From the NCBI RefSeq assembly GCF_004683965.1, contig NZ_CP038436.1, positions 930,001 through 994,000 on the forward strand: DNA of 64,000 nucleotides, given 5' to 3'. Numbering within the stretch: the stretch's first letter is position 1; every line of letters starts with the position of its first letter. The position numbers and the translations under genes were made by a program. Under the pieces are notes generated by a model. That model worked only from the letters and a program-made list of their open reading frames with translations. It was not told where the DNA came from and made no database searches. Of the stretch, positions 40,632 to 49,977 are shown in pieces. The stretch is from Nocardioides seonyuensis (GTDB lineage Bacteria > Actinomycetota > Actinomycetes > Propionibacteriales > Nocardioidaceae).

Positions 40632-41212
40632 GGCGTGTCTCCCTCCAGCGGGTCGGTGCCACCCACCGGGGCGAAGTCGTCGACCAGCCACTCCCCGTCG
40701 ACGCTGACCAGCTCCACGGTGAAACGGAAGGGCAGCGGCTCCTGGGCGACCGTGCGCTCCTCGTCCGGGCCCTTGGCCGGCGCGGCGGTGTAGGTGTCGT
40801 TGAACGCACCGGCGACGAGCACCTGGGCGGCGTCGTCGTCGATCCTCGACACGGCTGTGGCGAAGACCTCGGTGGATCGCTCGACGCCTGCCTGCGCGAC
40901 GAGCTGCTCGACAGCGGAGACCTGGCTGTCGAAGCCCGACCTGAACTTCGGCGTGATCACCTCGTGCATCCGCTCGCGGTAGTCGGGCATCTGGCCGGAG
41001 TCGTCGAGGAGGTCGGGGCCGTAGGTGCCCAGGCGGCGGACGAACTGGTCGCCCAGGCTCATCACTCGCTCCCGGGCCTCGGGCTCCTCGAGCGCTCCGG
41101 ACGCCCGGTCCGGGCCGCCGTCGAAGGCGAGCACCCACACCAGGATCCCCGCGCACACGAGGGAGACCAGGGCCAGGCCCGTCGCCAGCGCGGGGCGGAG
41201 CCGGGACGTCAC
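40628..41212 (-). CDS. Mce-associated membrane protein
   Basis: A 194-residue protein with one N-terminal membrane helix (about residues 9-30) and an extracytoplasmic NTF2-like domain ending in SVDGEWLVDDF, the same closing motif as the following gene. Such proteins are encoded behind mceF in actinobacterial mce operons and are needed for stable transporter assembly in some species. GTG start overlaps the mceF stop as GTGA. Confidence 0.82.
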   Translation of the reverse strand: MTSRLRPALATGLALVSLVCAGILVWVLAFDGGPDRASGALEEPEARERVMSLGDQFVRRLGTYGPDLLDDSGQMPDYRERMHEVITPKFRSGFDSQVSAVEQLVAQAGVERSTEVFATAVSRIDDDAAQVLVAGAFNDTYTAAPAKGPDEERTVAQEPLPFRFTVELVSVDGEWLVDDFAPVGGTDPLEGDTP

Positions 41213-42498
41213 CGCCCGGCCGTCATCGGCTGGAGGTAGAGCCACTTCCAGGTCTCCTGTCCGAGGGTTCGGGGGGCTGAGCGGTCCCGGCCGACCAGTT
41301 CGGCCACGCGGGCGGGCCCCGAGGTCACCTTGCCGGTCTCGGGATCGTAGGCGAAGTCGGGGGTGCCCCAGCCGGTCGCCGCGCGCGGAGCGGGGACGTT
41401 CTGCGAGCCGCGGGCGTTGCTCTTCGAGGGCGGCTCCGTGCACTGTGCTGCCTCGTTCATCGCGCGGTTGCTGCCGTCCAGCGGCGAGCGTCGGTCGGTG
41501 CCCTCGTAGCCGCCGCTGCAGATGTGCGGGTCCTGCGTGAGCACCATGCCGAAGTGGGCGTCGTAGAGCCCCGTCGAGGGCGACTTGGACACGACGGTGA
41601 AGCCGCCCTCGACGACGTAGGGATAGAGCACCAGGAGCTGCTCGATGCCGTCGAGGTGCTTGACCACGACCTCGCCGGTGGTGACGAGGTTGTTGATGAG
41701 CTCGCCGAGCTCGACCTCGTTCTGCTCCAGGAAGGTGCGCAGCTCGTTGGCACCGGCGGAGCCGTCGTCGATGAGGGTGCGCAGGTCCTTGTCGTGGGCG
41801 GCCACCGTGCTCGAGAACTTCGACATGTCGCGCGCGAAGCGGCGGAAGGCGCTCTCGGAGGCGATCTGGCCGCGCAGCACGGTGTTGCTGTCGCGGATCA
41901 GGTCGACGGTGACCTCGAAGTTCTCGTCGGCCAGGCCGATGAACTGGTTGGTCCCGTCGATGATCGACTGGAGGTCCTCGGCCGAGCCGGCGAACGCCGC
42001 ACCCAGCTCGCTGTTGACGGTGCGGAGGTCGTCCTCGTCGACGCTCCGCACGGTCTCGGAGAGGTGGGTGAGGAAGACCTCGGTGGCGATCGGCGTCTCG
42101 GTGAGGTCCTGGGCGATCTCGGAGTCCTCCCGGAGGAAGGGCTCGCCCTTCGACTGCGGCTGGAGCTCGACGTACTGCTCCCCGACCGCCGACCTGTTGC
42201 CCACCACTGCCCGCGCGTCGGCGGGGATGTCGTCGAACTCGTTGTCGATGGCCAGGTGGAGGTCGACGCCGTCGTCGACGAGCACGAGCTCGTCGACCAC
42301 ACCGACCCGGACGCCGCGGTAGGTCACCTCGGAACCCGCGAAGGAGCCGCCGGACTCTGCGAAGTGGGCGACCACGGTGTAGCTCTGGTCCACGAACGCA
42401 CGATCGAGGCGGGCGTACCTCGCCCCGACGTAGCTCACGCCGACGAGCGTGATGATCGCGAACACCAGCAGCTGGAGACGCGTGCGGCGCGTGATCAT
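41209..42498 (-). CDS. mceF: MCE-family protein, MceF position
   Basis: A 429-residue MlaD/MCE protein: an N-terminal membrane helix (about 9-28), the MCE beta-barrel domain (about 38-115, with EVTYRGVRVGVVDEL), a long helical region that would form the needle-like tunnel, and a Pro/Ala-rich tail. It is sixth of six mce genes and overlaps both neighbours by four bases. The substrate of the transporter (sterol, fatty acid or other lipid) is not indicated. Confidence 0.88.
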   Translation of the reverse strand: MITRRTRLQLLVFAIITLVGVSYVGARYARLDRAFVDQSYTVVAHFAESGGSFAGSEVTYRGVRVGVVDELVLVDDGVDLHLAIDNEFDDIPADARAVVGNRSAVGEQYVELQPQSKGEPFLREDSEIAQDLTETPIATEVFLTHLSETVRSVDEDDLRTVNSELGAAFAGSAEDLQSIIDGTNQFIGLADENFEVTVDLIRDSNTVLRGQIASESAFRRFARDMSKFSSTVAAHDKDLRTLIDDGSAGANELRTFLEQNEVELGELINNLVTTGEVVVKHLDGIEQLLVLYPYVVEGGFTVVSKSPSTGLYDAHFGMVLTQDPHICSGGYEGTDRRSPLDGSNRAMNEAAQCTEPPSKSNARGSQNVPAPRAATGWGTPDFAYDPETGKVTSGPARVAELVGRDRSAPRTLGQETWKWLYLQPMTAGR

Positions 42499-43925
42499 CG
42501 GATCACCATCCCGGGCAGGAGGAGCGCGACCAGGTCGGGGTCGTAGTGCTCCATGAGGTCGGCGACCCGCGGTCCTCCGGGCGTACGACGACGGTCACCC
42601 GCGGCGGCCCTGGGGAGCCCGAGGGTCGGGAGGCCGGTCGTGGGCACGGGCAACGTGGGCAGCGTGCTCGGCAGCGGCGAGGGCGGCGAGAGGGTCGGCA
42701 GGCCCGGGAGCGGCAGGGCGTTGAGCTCCTTGCAGACGTCCTTGGTGCGGTTCTCCTCCTTCTGGCACTCCTCGCGCAGCCTCAGCAGCTCGGCCGGCGT
42801 GGCCAGCACGCGCTTGCACGCCTCGCTGGTCAGCGAGCCACTGCGCAGGCAGGCGAGGACGTTGTCGACGATCACCGTCGGGTTGATGACCGAGGGGAGG
42901 TTGGTGGGGAGCGTCGGCAGGGTGGTCGGCAGCTTCGGCAGCTCCAGGTCGAGGGTGATCGACAGGTTGGTGAAGTCGCCCATGTGGAGGTTGCGCGCGA
43001 CCTGCGGGTCGCGACCGACCGTCTCGTCGACGAAGGGGTAGGTCAAGAAGACGTGGAAGGCGTTGGTGAAGTCGTCGCCTGCAGCGGCCAGCTGGGTGAG
43101 CACCGGGTCGAGGCGCTCGAGCGAGGCGATGGTGGCGCCCTTGGACCGGGCGATGACGTCGACCGCGACCGAGCTGAGGCGGTCGAGTGCGGCAAGCATC
43201 TCCACGAGGTCGTCGCGCTGGCGGTCGATGGACTCCAAGGCGCTGGGAAGCTCGTCGAGCGCCGCGTCGATGGTGGGCAGCTGCTTCTCGGCCGAGATCG
43301 CGAGACGGTTGAGGGCCTCGATCGCGTCGATGATCTCGCCCTTGTTGTCGTCGAGCTCGCCCATGAAGACGCGCAGCTGGCGCAGCACCGAGCGCGCGGA
43401 GTCCTCGCGTCCCTCGAGCGCACGGTTGAGCTCCTTGGTGATCGTGTTGAGCTGGGCGACGCCACCGCCGTTGAGGATCAGGCTCAGCGCCCCGAGCACC
43501 TCCTCGACCTCGGGGTTGCGCCCCGAGCGAGCCAGCGGGATGCGGTCGCCGTCACCCAGCCGGCCCGTGGCTGCCCCTTCGGCAGGAGCCTCCAGGGACA
43601 CGAACTTCTCGCCGAGGAGGCTGGTCTGGCGCAGCTCGGCGACGGCGTTGGCCGGCAGCTCGACGTCGCGGCGCAGCTCCAGGCCGACCACTGCGTGGTA
43701 GTCGTCGAGGGTGATGTCGGTGACCTTGCCGACCGTGACGTCGTTGACCTTGACCGTCGAGTGGGGCACGAGGTCGAGGACGTCGGCGAACTCCACCTTG
43801 ACCCGGATGGGGTCGTCGCCGGTGTCCGCACCCCCGGGCAGGGGCAGCTCGTAGACGTCGAAGTCGCAGCCCGACACGACCAGCGCGAGGACCACGGCCA
43901 GGAAGCCGGACAGGAGGCGCTTCAC
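42495..43925 (-). CDS. mceE: MCE-family lipoprotein, MceE position
   Basis: A 476-residue MCE protein with a lipobox (VVSGC, Cys 20) instead of a membrane helix, as is typical of the fifth gene. The MCE domain (about 40-115) contains STVKVNDVTVGKVTDI. A long helical part follows. The C-terminal 80 residues are Pro/Leu/Thr-rich and probably unstructured, with four Cys in the segment before it. GTG start overlaps mceD as GTGA. Confidence 0.88.
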   Translation of the reverse strand: MKRLLSGFLAVVLALVVSGCDFDVYELPLPGGADTGDDPIRVKVEFADVLDLVPHSTVKVNDVTVGKVTDITLDDYHAVVGLELRRDVELPANAVAELRQTSLLGEKFVSLEAPAEGAATGRLGDGDRIPLARSGRNPEVEEVLGALSLILNGGGVAQLNTITKELNRALEGREDSARSVLRQLRVFMGELDDNKGEIIDAIEALNRLAISAEKQLPTIDAALDELPSALESIDRQRDDLVEMLAALDRLSSVAVDVIARSKGATIASLERLDPVLTQLAAAGDDFTNAFHVFLTYPFVDETVGRDPQVARNLHMGDFTNLSITLDLELPKLPTTLPTLPTNLPSVINPTVIVDNVLACLRSGSLTSEACKRVLATPAELLRLREECQKEENRTKDVCKELNALPLPGLPTLSPPSPLPSTLPTLPVPTTGLPTLGLPRAAAGDRRRTPGGPRVADLMEHYDPDLVALLLPGMVIR

Positions 43926-45064
43926 CGCTCCACCTCCACGAGGCCGCCGAGGGTGGGGTCGAACTGCTCGCGCGCCGGGATCGTGGCCGTCTCGTCCAGC
44001 GCGCCCGGGCGCGGCCTGTCCAGCACCTTGGTGATCTGCTGGCAGATCTTGTCGGAGCGGTCGACCTGGCCGACGAACCCGCACAGCAGGGCGGCAGGAC
44101 TCGCCTCGAGCTGGTTGATCGACTCGCCGAGGTTGGCGCGGGTGTCGAGGGTCCCGGCCTGCGGGTTGTAGGTGAGGGCCAGGTTGTTGAGCGCGCCGGG
44201 CGCGACCCGGAGGATCTCGTCCAGGGCACCACGCTGTCGTACGAGCACCTTGGCGACCCGGTTGAGGCCGGTGATGTTGCGGCCCAGGGAGTCGCGGTTC
44301 TCGGCCACGAACTCCTTCACCTCGGTGAGGGCCACGGCAAGGTTCTTCGTCGCGCTGACGAGCTCCTGGCGCTCCCCCGCGAGCATCGTCGACACGTCGG
44401 CCAGGGACTGGTTGAACCGGCGCACCGTCTGGTCGTTCTCGGCCAGGGTCCTCATGAACTTCCCCAGTGCCTCGGTCGACCCGAAGAGCTCCTCGGAGTT
44501 GGCTGACAGCGTGTCGCTGAGACGGGCGACGTCCTTGACGGTCTGCCGGAAGGTGGTGCCCTGCCCGCCGAAGTTGTCGGCCGTGACTGCCAGCAGGTCC
44601 GAGAGGGCACCGGAGCGGTTGGCCCCCCGCGGGCCGAGGGCGACGTTGAGGTCGTCGAGGCTCTGGTAGATGTCGTCGAGCTCGAGCGGCTCCGACGTCT
44701 GGTCGACGGAGAGCTCGGCGCCGTCGGGCAGCGTGTCTCCGCCGGAGTAGGCAGGCGTCAGCTGGACGAACCGGTCGCCGACGACCGACGGCGCCACGAT
44801 GACCGCTCGCGCGTCCGCCGGGACCTTGACCGAGTCGTCGTACGTCATGGTGACCTCGACGTCGGTGCCGGTCGGCTCGACCGAGGTGACCTCGCCGACG
44901 GGCACTCCGAGGACGCGCACCTCGCTGCCCTCGTAGACCGAGATCGAACGGGGGAAGTGCGCCACGACCGTGCGGCCGGTGTCCCCCTGCAGGAAGGTGA
45001 CGGCGGCGGCGACCACGAGCGCCACGAGCACGAGGGGTACGAGGAGTCGCTTGAGAAGGTCCAT
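43922..45064 (-). CDS. mceD: MCE-family protein, MceD position
   Basis: A 380-residue MCE protein: membrane helix (about 7-24), MCE domain (about 35-110 with SEVRVLGVPVGEVTSVE), then helices rich in Asn, Ser and Gln. Two Cys near residues 320 and 335 could form a disulfide. The ATG begins two bases after the mceC stop. It forms one ring subunit of the lipid channel. Confidence 0.87.
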   Translation of the reverse strand: MDLLKRLLVPLVLVALVVAAAVTFLQGDTGRTVVAHFPRSISVYEGSEVRVLGVPVGEVTSVEPTGTDVEVTMTYDDSVKVPADARAVIVAPSVVGDRFVQLTPAYSGGDTLPDGAELSVDQTSEPLELDDIYQSLDDLNVALGPRGANRSGALSDLLAVTADNFGGQGTTFRQTVKDVARLSDTLSANSEELFGSTEALGKFMRTLAENDQTVRRFNQSLADVSTMLAGERQELVSATKNLAVALTEVKEFVAENRDSLGRNITGLNRVAKVLVRQRGALDEILRVAPGALNNLALTYNPQAGTLDTRANLGESINQLEASPAALLCGFVGQVDRSDKICQQITKVLDRPRPGALDETATIPAREQFDPTLGGLVEVER

Positions 45065-45066
45065 GG

Positions 45067-46029
45067 TCAGCCCACCTGCGGAACTGGGGGGAAGTTGGAG
45101 ATCCACGTGTCGAACCACGGCCCGGTGCCCAGCGTGTTGGCGAAGACGCGGTAGAACGGCGCCATCAGCCGGAGGCTGCTGTCGAGGTTGTCCTCGTTCT
45201 TGTTGAGAACGGCCACGACGTTCTCTAGGTGGGCGAGGGCCGGCTTGAGGTCGGCACGCGACTGACGCACGAGCTTCGTCAGCTCCTTGGACAGGGTGGT
45301 GCTGGAGACCAGCAGGTCGTGCACGGCCTGGCGTCGCGCGACGAGCGCTCGGAACAGGACGTCGCTGTCGCGCATGAGCGCGACGATGTCCTCGTCGCGC
45401 TCGTCGAGCACCCGCGAGACACGCTCGAGGTTGGTCAGCAGGAGGTTGATCTCCTCGTCCTTCTCGGCCACGTTGGCCGAGAGCCTGCTGAGACCCTGCA
45501 GCGCACCGCGGAACTCCTCGGGAGTGTTGCGCGACAGGTCGGCCAGGGTCGTCAGGGACGTGGCGAGCTGGTCGGTGTCGATGTCCTCGGAGGTGGAGGC
45601 CAGCCCCTCGAAGGCCTCCACGACGTCGTAGGGCGAGGAGGTGCGGTCGGCTGGGATAGTCCCGCCCTCCTCGAGCTGGCCGGCACCGGCCGGGTCGATC
45701 GCGAGGAACATCGACCCGAGGATCGTCTTGACGCGGATCGCCGCCCGCGAGTCTGGCCCGAACGCCGCCTCGTCCTCCACCTTGAACGAGACCTTGACCT
45801 GGTCGCCCTCGAGCGCGATCTCGTCGACCTTGCCCACGCGGACCCCGGCGATGCGCACCTCGTCGTTGGCCTTGAGGCCACCTGCCTCGGAGAACATCGC
45901 GTGGTAGGTGTCGCCCCCTCCGATCACGGGCAGGTCGTCGGCGCGCAGCGCCATCATCACGACCATGGCCAGGGTGACCAGGCTGATGGCACCCACGACC
46001 ACGGGATTGCGCTCACGGAACGGCTTCAT
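45067..46029 (-). CDS. mceC: MCE-family protein, MceC position
   Basis: A 320-residue MCE protein, the shortest of the set. Membrane helix at residues 9-28, MCE domain about 40-115 (DEVRIAGVRVGKVDEIAL), then helices. Its ATG overlaps the mceB stop as ATGA. The C-terminal extension seen in the other Mce proteins is missing, which is usual for this position. Confidence 0.87.
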   Translation of the reverse strand: MKPFRERNPVVVGAISLVTLAMVVMMALRADDLPVIGGGDTYHAMFSEAGGLKANDEVRIAGVRVGKVDEIALEGDQVKVSFKVEDEAAFGPDSRAAIRVKTILGSMFLAIDPAGAGQLEEGGTIPADRTSSPYDVVEAFEGLASTSEDIDTDQLATSLTTLADLSRNTPEEFRGALQGLSRLSANVAEKDEEINLLLTNLERVSRVLDERDEDIVALMRDSDVLFRALVARRQAVHDLLVSSTTLSKELTKLVRQSRADLKPALAHLENVVAVLNKNEDNLDSSLRLMAPFYRVFANTLGTGPWFDTWISNFPPVPQVG

Positions 46030-47060
46030 CCGAGATCACACCTGTCGGATCCGGTCTGGTAGCTGACGGGGATGGCACGACCGCCGGGGAGGGTGACCCG
46101 TCCCTGGAACTCGCAGAGGTAGAAGTTGAAGAACGAGCCGTAGATCGCGGTGCGGCCGATCTTGTTCAGCTTGATCGGCAGGACCTGCAGGGCCCGGTCG
46201 AGCTCTGCCTTGTTGGCATCGACCGAGCCCGCGACCTTGCGAAGCTCGGCGATGTCCTTGACGAAGGGCTCGCGGATGCCGTCGATCAGCGAGGCCGTCT
46301 CCACCGACAGCGCGGAGACGTCCTCGAGGGAGCCCAGGATCGCGTTGCGGTCCTTCTTCAGGCCCGAGACGAGTGTGCGGAAGGACGTGATCAGCCGGGT
46401 GAGCTGCTCGTCCCGGTCGGCCACGTGGTCCAGGACGAGGGACAGGTTGTCGATGAGCTCGCCCAGGACCTGGTCGCGGTCGGCCAGGGTGTTGGTCACC
46501 GAGGCGGTGTGGCCGAGGAGCCCCTCGAGCGTGCCGCTCTCACCCTGGAACACCTGGATCAGCTCGTAGGAGAGCTGGTTGATGTCGTCGGGCGAGAGTG
46601 CCTGGAACAACGGCTTGAAGCCGTTGAACAGCACCGTGAGGTCGAGCGCCGGCTGGGTGCGCGCGAGCGGAATGGTGCCGTCCTCGGGCAGCCTCTCGAG
46701 GTCACCGACCTGCTGGGTGAGGGAGATGTAGCGCTGTCCGATGAGGTTGCGGTAGCGGATGGAGGCGAAGGTGCCGCCGTTGACCTGGACGTCCTTGTCG
46801 ACGCTGAACGTCACCAGGGCGCGTGTGCGGTCGACGATCTCGATGTCGTCGACGACGCCCACCTTGACCCCGGCGACCCGGATGTCGTCGCCGTCGACCA
46901 CGCCCGTGGCGTCGGAGAACTCGGCGCGGTAGCTGCGCGTCTCGCCGAAGCCGAGGTTGCCGATCGTGACCACGAGGACGCCTGTGGCCAGGGTGGTCAC
47001 CAGGATGAACACCAGGAGCTTGACCAGGTCAGCGGTCGTGCGCTTGTCGAGCACGCTCAT
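46026..47060 (-). CDS. mceB: MCE-family protein, MceB position
   Basis: A 344-residue MCE protein: membrane helix about 13-34, MCE domain about 42-120 (DDIRVAGVKVGVVDDIEI, RYRNLIGQRYISL), helical region, and a C-terminal Cys-containing end. Overlaps mceA and mceC by four bases each. Confidence 0.87.
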   Translation of the reverse strand: MSVLDKRTTADLVKLLVFILVTTLATGVLVVTIGNLGFGETRSYRAEFSDATGVVDGDDIRVAGVKVGVVDDIEIVDRTRALVTFSVDKDVQVNGGTFASIRYRNLIGQRYISLTQQVGDLERLPEDGTIPLARTQPALDLTVLFNGFKPLFQALSPDDINQLSYELIQVFQGESGTLEGLLGHTASVTNTLADRDQVLGELIDNLSLVLDHVADRDEQLTRLITSFRTLVSGLKKDRNAILGSLEDVSALSVETASLIDGIREPFVKDIAELRKVAGSVDANKAELDRALQVLPIKLNKIGRTAIYGSFFNFYLCEFQGRVTLPGGRAIPVSYQTGSDRCDLG

Positions 47061-48352
47061 CGCAGCGACACCTCCGCGCCCCGGGCCATCGGGCCGACCA
47101 GGAGGACCCCGAGGTCGGGCACCTCGGAGCGCGTGAGGCCGAGGCCGGGTGCGAGCAGCGACTTGAGGAGGGCGGCCTCCTCGGACCCGCCGGCGTAGCC
47201 GGCTCCCGAACCCGACCAGCTCCGCGCCGACCAGCTGGGCGCGACGCGCTGGGTCCCCTTGCCCGTGGGGGTCTCGACCCCGTCGGCGAAGTCCGGGACG
47301 GGGGCGGGGTTGCTCTGGCTGTAGGAGGGGGCAGGCAGCTGGCCGCAGTAGGGGCCCCGCTTGTCGCCGTAGACCGGGGTGTCTGCCGGCCCGTAGCCGC
47401 GCGGCTGGTTGGGCAACATCTCCAGGACGATGTGCAGGGTGAACCCGCGGAAGACCTCGGCCTGCAGCTTGCCGGCCTGCACGATGCCCTCGAGGAGGCA
47501 GGGGTACTCCGGGGAGTACTTGGCGAAGACCTCGAGCTGGGCTGCTCCCAGCTCGCCGAGGCGCACGATGTTGTCGCCGTTGGCCCGGGTGAACCCCTCG
47601 GCGACGTCGGCGAACCTCGTCACGTCGTTGAACAGCGCCTTGAGGCGCTCCTCGCGACCTTCCAGGGTCGTGGTCGTCCGGATCGTGTCGCGCAGGATCG
47701 AGGCCACCTCGGGGAGGACGTCGGAGTAGGTGTCGGACACACGCGACGCCAGGCGCAGGTCCTCGACCAGCGCGGGCAGCTCGGGGTTGAACTTGCGGAG
47801 GTAGCCGTCGAGCGTCTCGAGGCTGGCTCCCAGCTGCTCGCCCCTCCCCTCCAGTGCGGTGGCGATGGCGTTGAGGGTCATGTTGAGGTCTGCGGGCTGG
47901 ACCGCCCGGAGCAGGGGGTAGAGGTCGCTGAGCACCTGCTCGACCTCGATGGACAGCTCGGTCCGCTCGATGGTGTCCCCGGCCCGGATCGTCCGCGCGG
48001 AGCCGCCCTCGGGCACGACCAGGGCGACGTACTTCTCGCCGAACAACGTCTTGGGGACGATGGAGGCGGTCACCTCGGCCGGGATCGCGGTCGTCCGGTC
48101 CTCGTAGAGCCCGAGGGTCAGCTCGGCGCCGTCAGCGGTGGGCTCGACCTCGATGACCTCGCCGACGATGACTCCCCGGATCTTCACGTCGGCCCGGGCA
48201 GGGAGCTGCAGGCCGATCTTCGAGGCGCGCAGCGTGACCTCGTCGTAGGTGCTGAACTGGTGGGTGAAGACGCCGTAGGACAGTCCGGCCCCCGCGACGA
48301 TCAGGGCGAGGAAGAGGGTTCCGAGCAGCTTGTTGGTCACCGACTTGGGCAC
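47057..48352 (-). CDS. mceA: MCE-family protein, MceA position
   Basis: A 431-residue MCE protein: membrane helix about 8-28, MCE domain about 38-115 (ADVKIRGVIVGEVIEVEP, FGEKYVAL), long helical part to about 310, then a Pro/Ser-rich tail. GTG start four bases after the YrbE-type permease gene. First of six consecutive mce genes. Confidence 0.88.
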   Translation of the reverse strand: MPKSVTNKLLGTLFLALIVAGAGLSYGVFTHQFSTYDEVTLRASKIGLQLPARADVKIRGVIVGEVIEVEPTADGAELTLGLYEDRTTAIPAEVTASIVPKTLFGEKYVALVVPEGGSARTIRAGDTIERTELSIEVEQVLSDLYPLLRAVQPADLNMTLNAIATALEGRGEQLGASLETLDGYLRKFNPELPALVEDLRLASRVSDTYSDVLPEVASILRDTIRTTTTLEGREERLKALFNDVTRFADVAEGFTRANGDNIVRLGELGAAQLEVFAKYSPEYPCLLEGIVQAGKLQAEVFRGFTLHIVLEMLPNQPRGYGPADTPVYGDKRGPYCGQLPAPSYSQSNPAPVPDFADGVETPTGKGTQRVAPSWSARSWSGSGAGYAGGSEEAALLKSLLAPGLGLTRSEVPDLGVLLVGPMARGAEVSLR

Positions 48353-48356
48353 GCGC

Positions 48357-49175
48357 TCACCCCGCCAGCCGCACGGTCGTCGCCGCGCCCCAGATCGCCA
48401 TGGACAGGAAGAGGTCGATCACGTTGATCGCCACGATGCTCGTGCGGACCGCCCGACCCACCGCGAGACCCACGCCCGCAGGACCGCCGCTCGCGGTGTA
48501 GCCGTGGTAGCAGTGGATGAGGATCACGGTGACGGCGAAGACCAGCACCTTGCCGAAGGACCACAGCACGTCCTCGGCGGGCAGGAACGCATTGAAGTAG
48601 TGGTCGTAGGTCCCGGTGGACTGGCCGTAGATCTGGGTGACCACCAGCCTGCTCGCGAAGTACGACGACAGCAGGCCGACGACGTACAGCGGGATGATCG
48701 CGATGAGCCCGCCGATGACCCGGGTCGCGACGAGGAAGGGCATCGAGGGGATCGCCATCACCTCGAGGGCGTCGACCTCCTCGGAGATCCGCATCGCGCC
48801 GAGCTGCGCGGTGAAGCCGCAACCGACCGTCGCGGCGAGGGCGATGCCCGCGACGAGCGGCGCGATCTCGCGGGTGTTGAAGTAGGCCGAGACGAAGCCC
48901 GAGAACGCGGCAGTGCCCAGCTGGTTGAGGGCGGCATAGCCCGAGAGCCCCACCTGGGCACCGGTGAAGAAGGTCATCCCGATGATCACGCCGACCGTCC
49001 CGCCGATGACCGCGAGCGCGCCCGAGCCGAGCGTCACCTCGGCCAGGATCCGCATGATCTCGCGCGGGTAGCGGGAGATGGAGCGCGGAGCGGCCTTCAG
49101 CACGCCCAGGTGGAAGGCGAGCTGCTCCCCCAGTGTGTCGAGGGAGGCGAGCGGCTTCTCGTAGATGCTCTTCAT
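48357..49175 (-). CDS. yrbEB: MlaE/YrbE-type ABC permease (YrbEB)
   Basis: A 272-residue membrane permease with about six helices and the MlaE signature (EEVDALEVMAIPSMPFLVATR). It pairs with the preceding permease to form the membrane core of the Mce transporter and passes lipid between the ATPase and the Mce ring. An ATG start is chosen; a GTG two codons upstream is also possible. Confidence 0.9.
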   Translation of the reverse strand: MKSIYEKPLASLDTLGEQLAFHLGVLKAAPRSISRYPREIMRILAEVTLGSGALAVIGGTVGVIIGMTFFTGAQVGLSGYAALNQLGTAAFSGFVSAYFNTREIAPLVAGIALAATVGCGFTAQLGAMRISEEVDALEVMAIPSMPFLVATRVIGGLIAIIPLYVVGLLSSYFASRLVVTQIYGQSTGTYDHYFNAFLPAEDVLWSFGKVLVFAVTVILIHCYHGYTASGGPAGVGLAVGRAVRTSIVAINVIDLFLSMAIWGAATTVRLAG

Positions 49176-49185
49176 GGACACCGGC

Positions 49186-49971
49186 TCACCCCGTCTTCGG
49201 CGGCACGACTTGGAGGTAGATCATGCTGAGGACGAAGTTGGCCACGAACAGGAGCAGGAACGTGATGACGACGGACTCGTTGACGGCGTCCCCCACGCCC
49301 TTGGGCCCGCCTGCGGCGTTCATCCCCTTGTAGGACGCCACGATCGCGGCGATGAGCCCGAAGACCAGCGCCTTGATGAGTCCCACCCACAGGTCGGGAA
49401 GCTGCGCGAGGGCGGTGAAGCTCGCCAGGTAGGCGCCCGGCGTGCCGTCCTGGAGCACCACGTTGAACACGTAGCCACCGACCACGCCGACCACGCTGAC
49501 CAGCCCGTTGAGGAAGAACGCGACGAGCATGCAGGCCAGCACCCGCGGCACCACCAGGCGCTGGATGGGGTCGATCCCCAGCACCATCATGGCGTCGAGC
49601 TCCTCGCGGATCTTGCGAGCACCGAGGTCGGCGGCGATCGCGGACCCCCCGGCACCTGCGATGAGCAGCGCCGTTCCGATCGGTGCAGCCTGCTGGATCA
49701 CGGCCAGCACCGACGCCGAGCCGGTGAACGACTGCGCACCGAACTGCTTGATGAGCCCGCCGACCTGCAGCGCGATCACGGCCCCGAAGGGGATGGCCAC
49801 CAACGCCGTGGGGATGATCGTCACCGAGGCGATGAACCACGACTGCTGCAGGAACTCCCGGAGCTGGAAGGGGCGCCTGAACAGTCCCCGGGCGACGTCG
49901 AGGGCGAAGGCGAAGAGATTGCCTGCGACCCCGATCGGCGCGAGGGCTCGGGAGGTGACGGTGGTGGCCAC
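49186..49971 (-). CDS. yrbEA: MlaE/YrbE-type ABC permease (YrbEA)
   Basis: A 261-residue permease with the MlaE signature REELDAMMVLGIDPIQRLVVPR and five to six membrane helices (GTALLIAGAGGSAIAADLG in the middle). GTG start six bases after the ATPase stop. It is the first of the two permeases. Confidence 0.9.
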   Translation of the reverse strand: MATTVTSRALAPIGVAGNLFAFALDVARGLFRRPFQLREFLQQSWFIASVTIIPTALVAIPFGAVIALQVGGLIKQFGAQSFTGSASVLAVIQQAAPIGTALLIAGAGGSAIAADLGARKIREELDAMMVLGIDPIQRLVVPRVLACMLVAFFLNGLVSVVGVVGGYVFNVVLQDGTPGAYLASFTALAQLPDLWVGLIKALVFGLIAAIVASYKGMNAAGGPKGVGDAVNESVVITFLLLFVANFVLSMIYLQVVPPKTG

Positions 49972-49977
49972 GGCCAG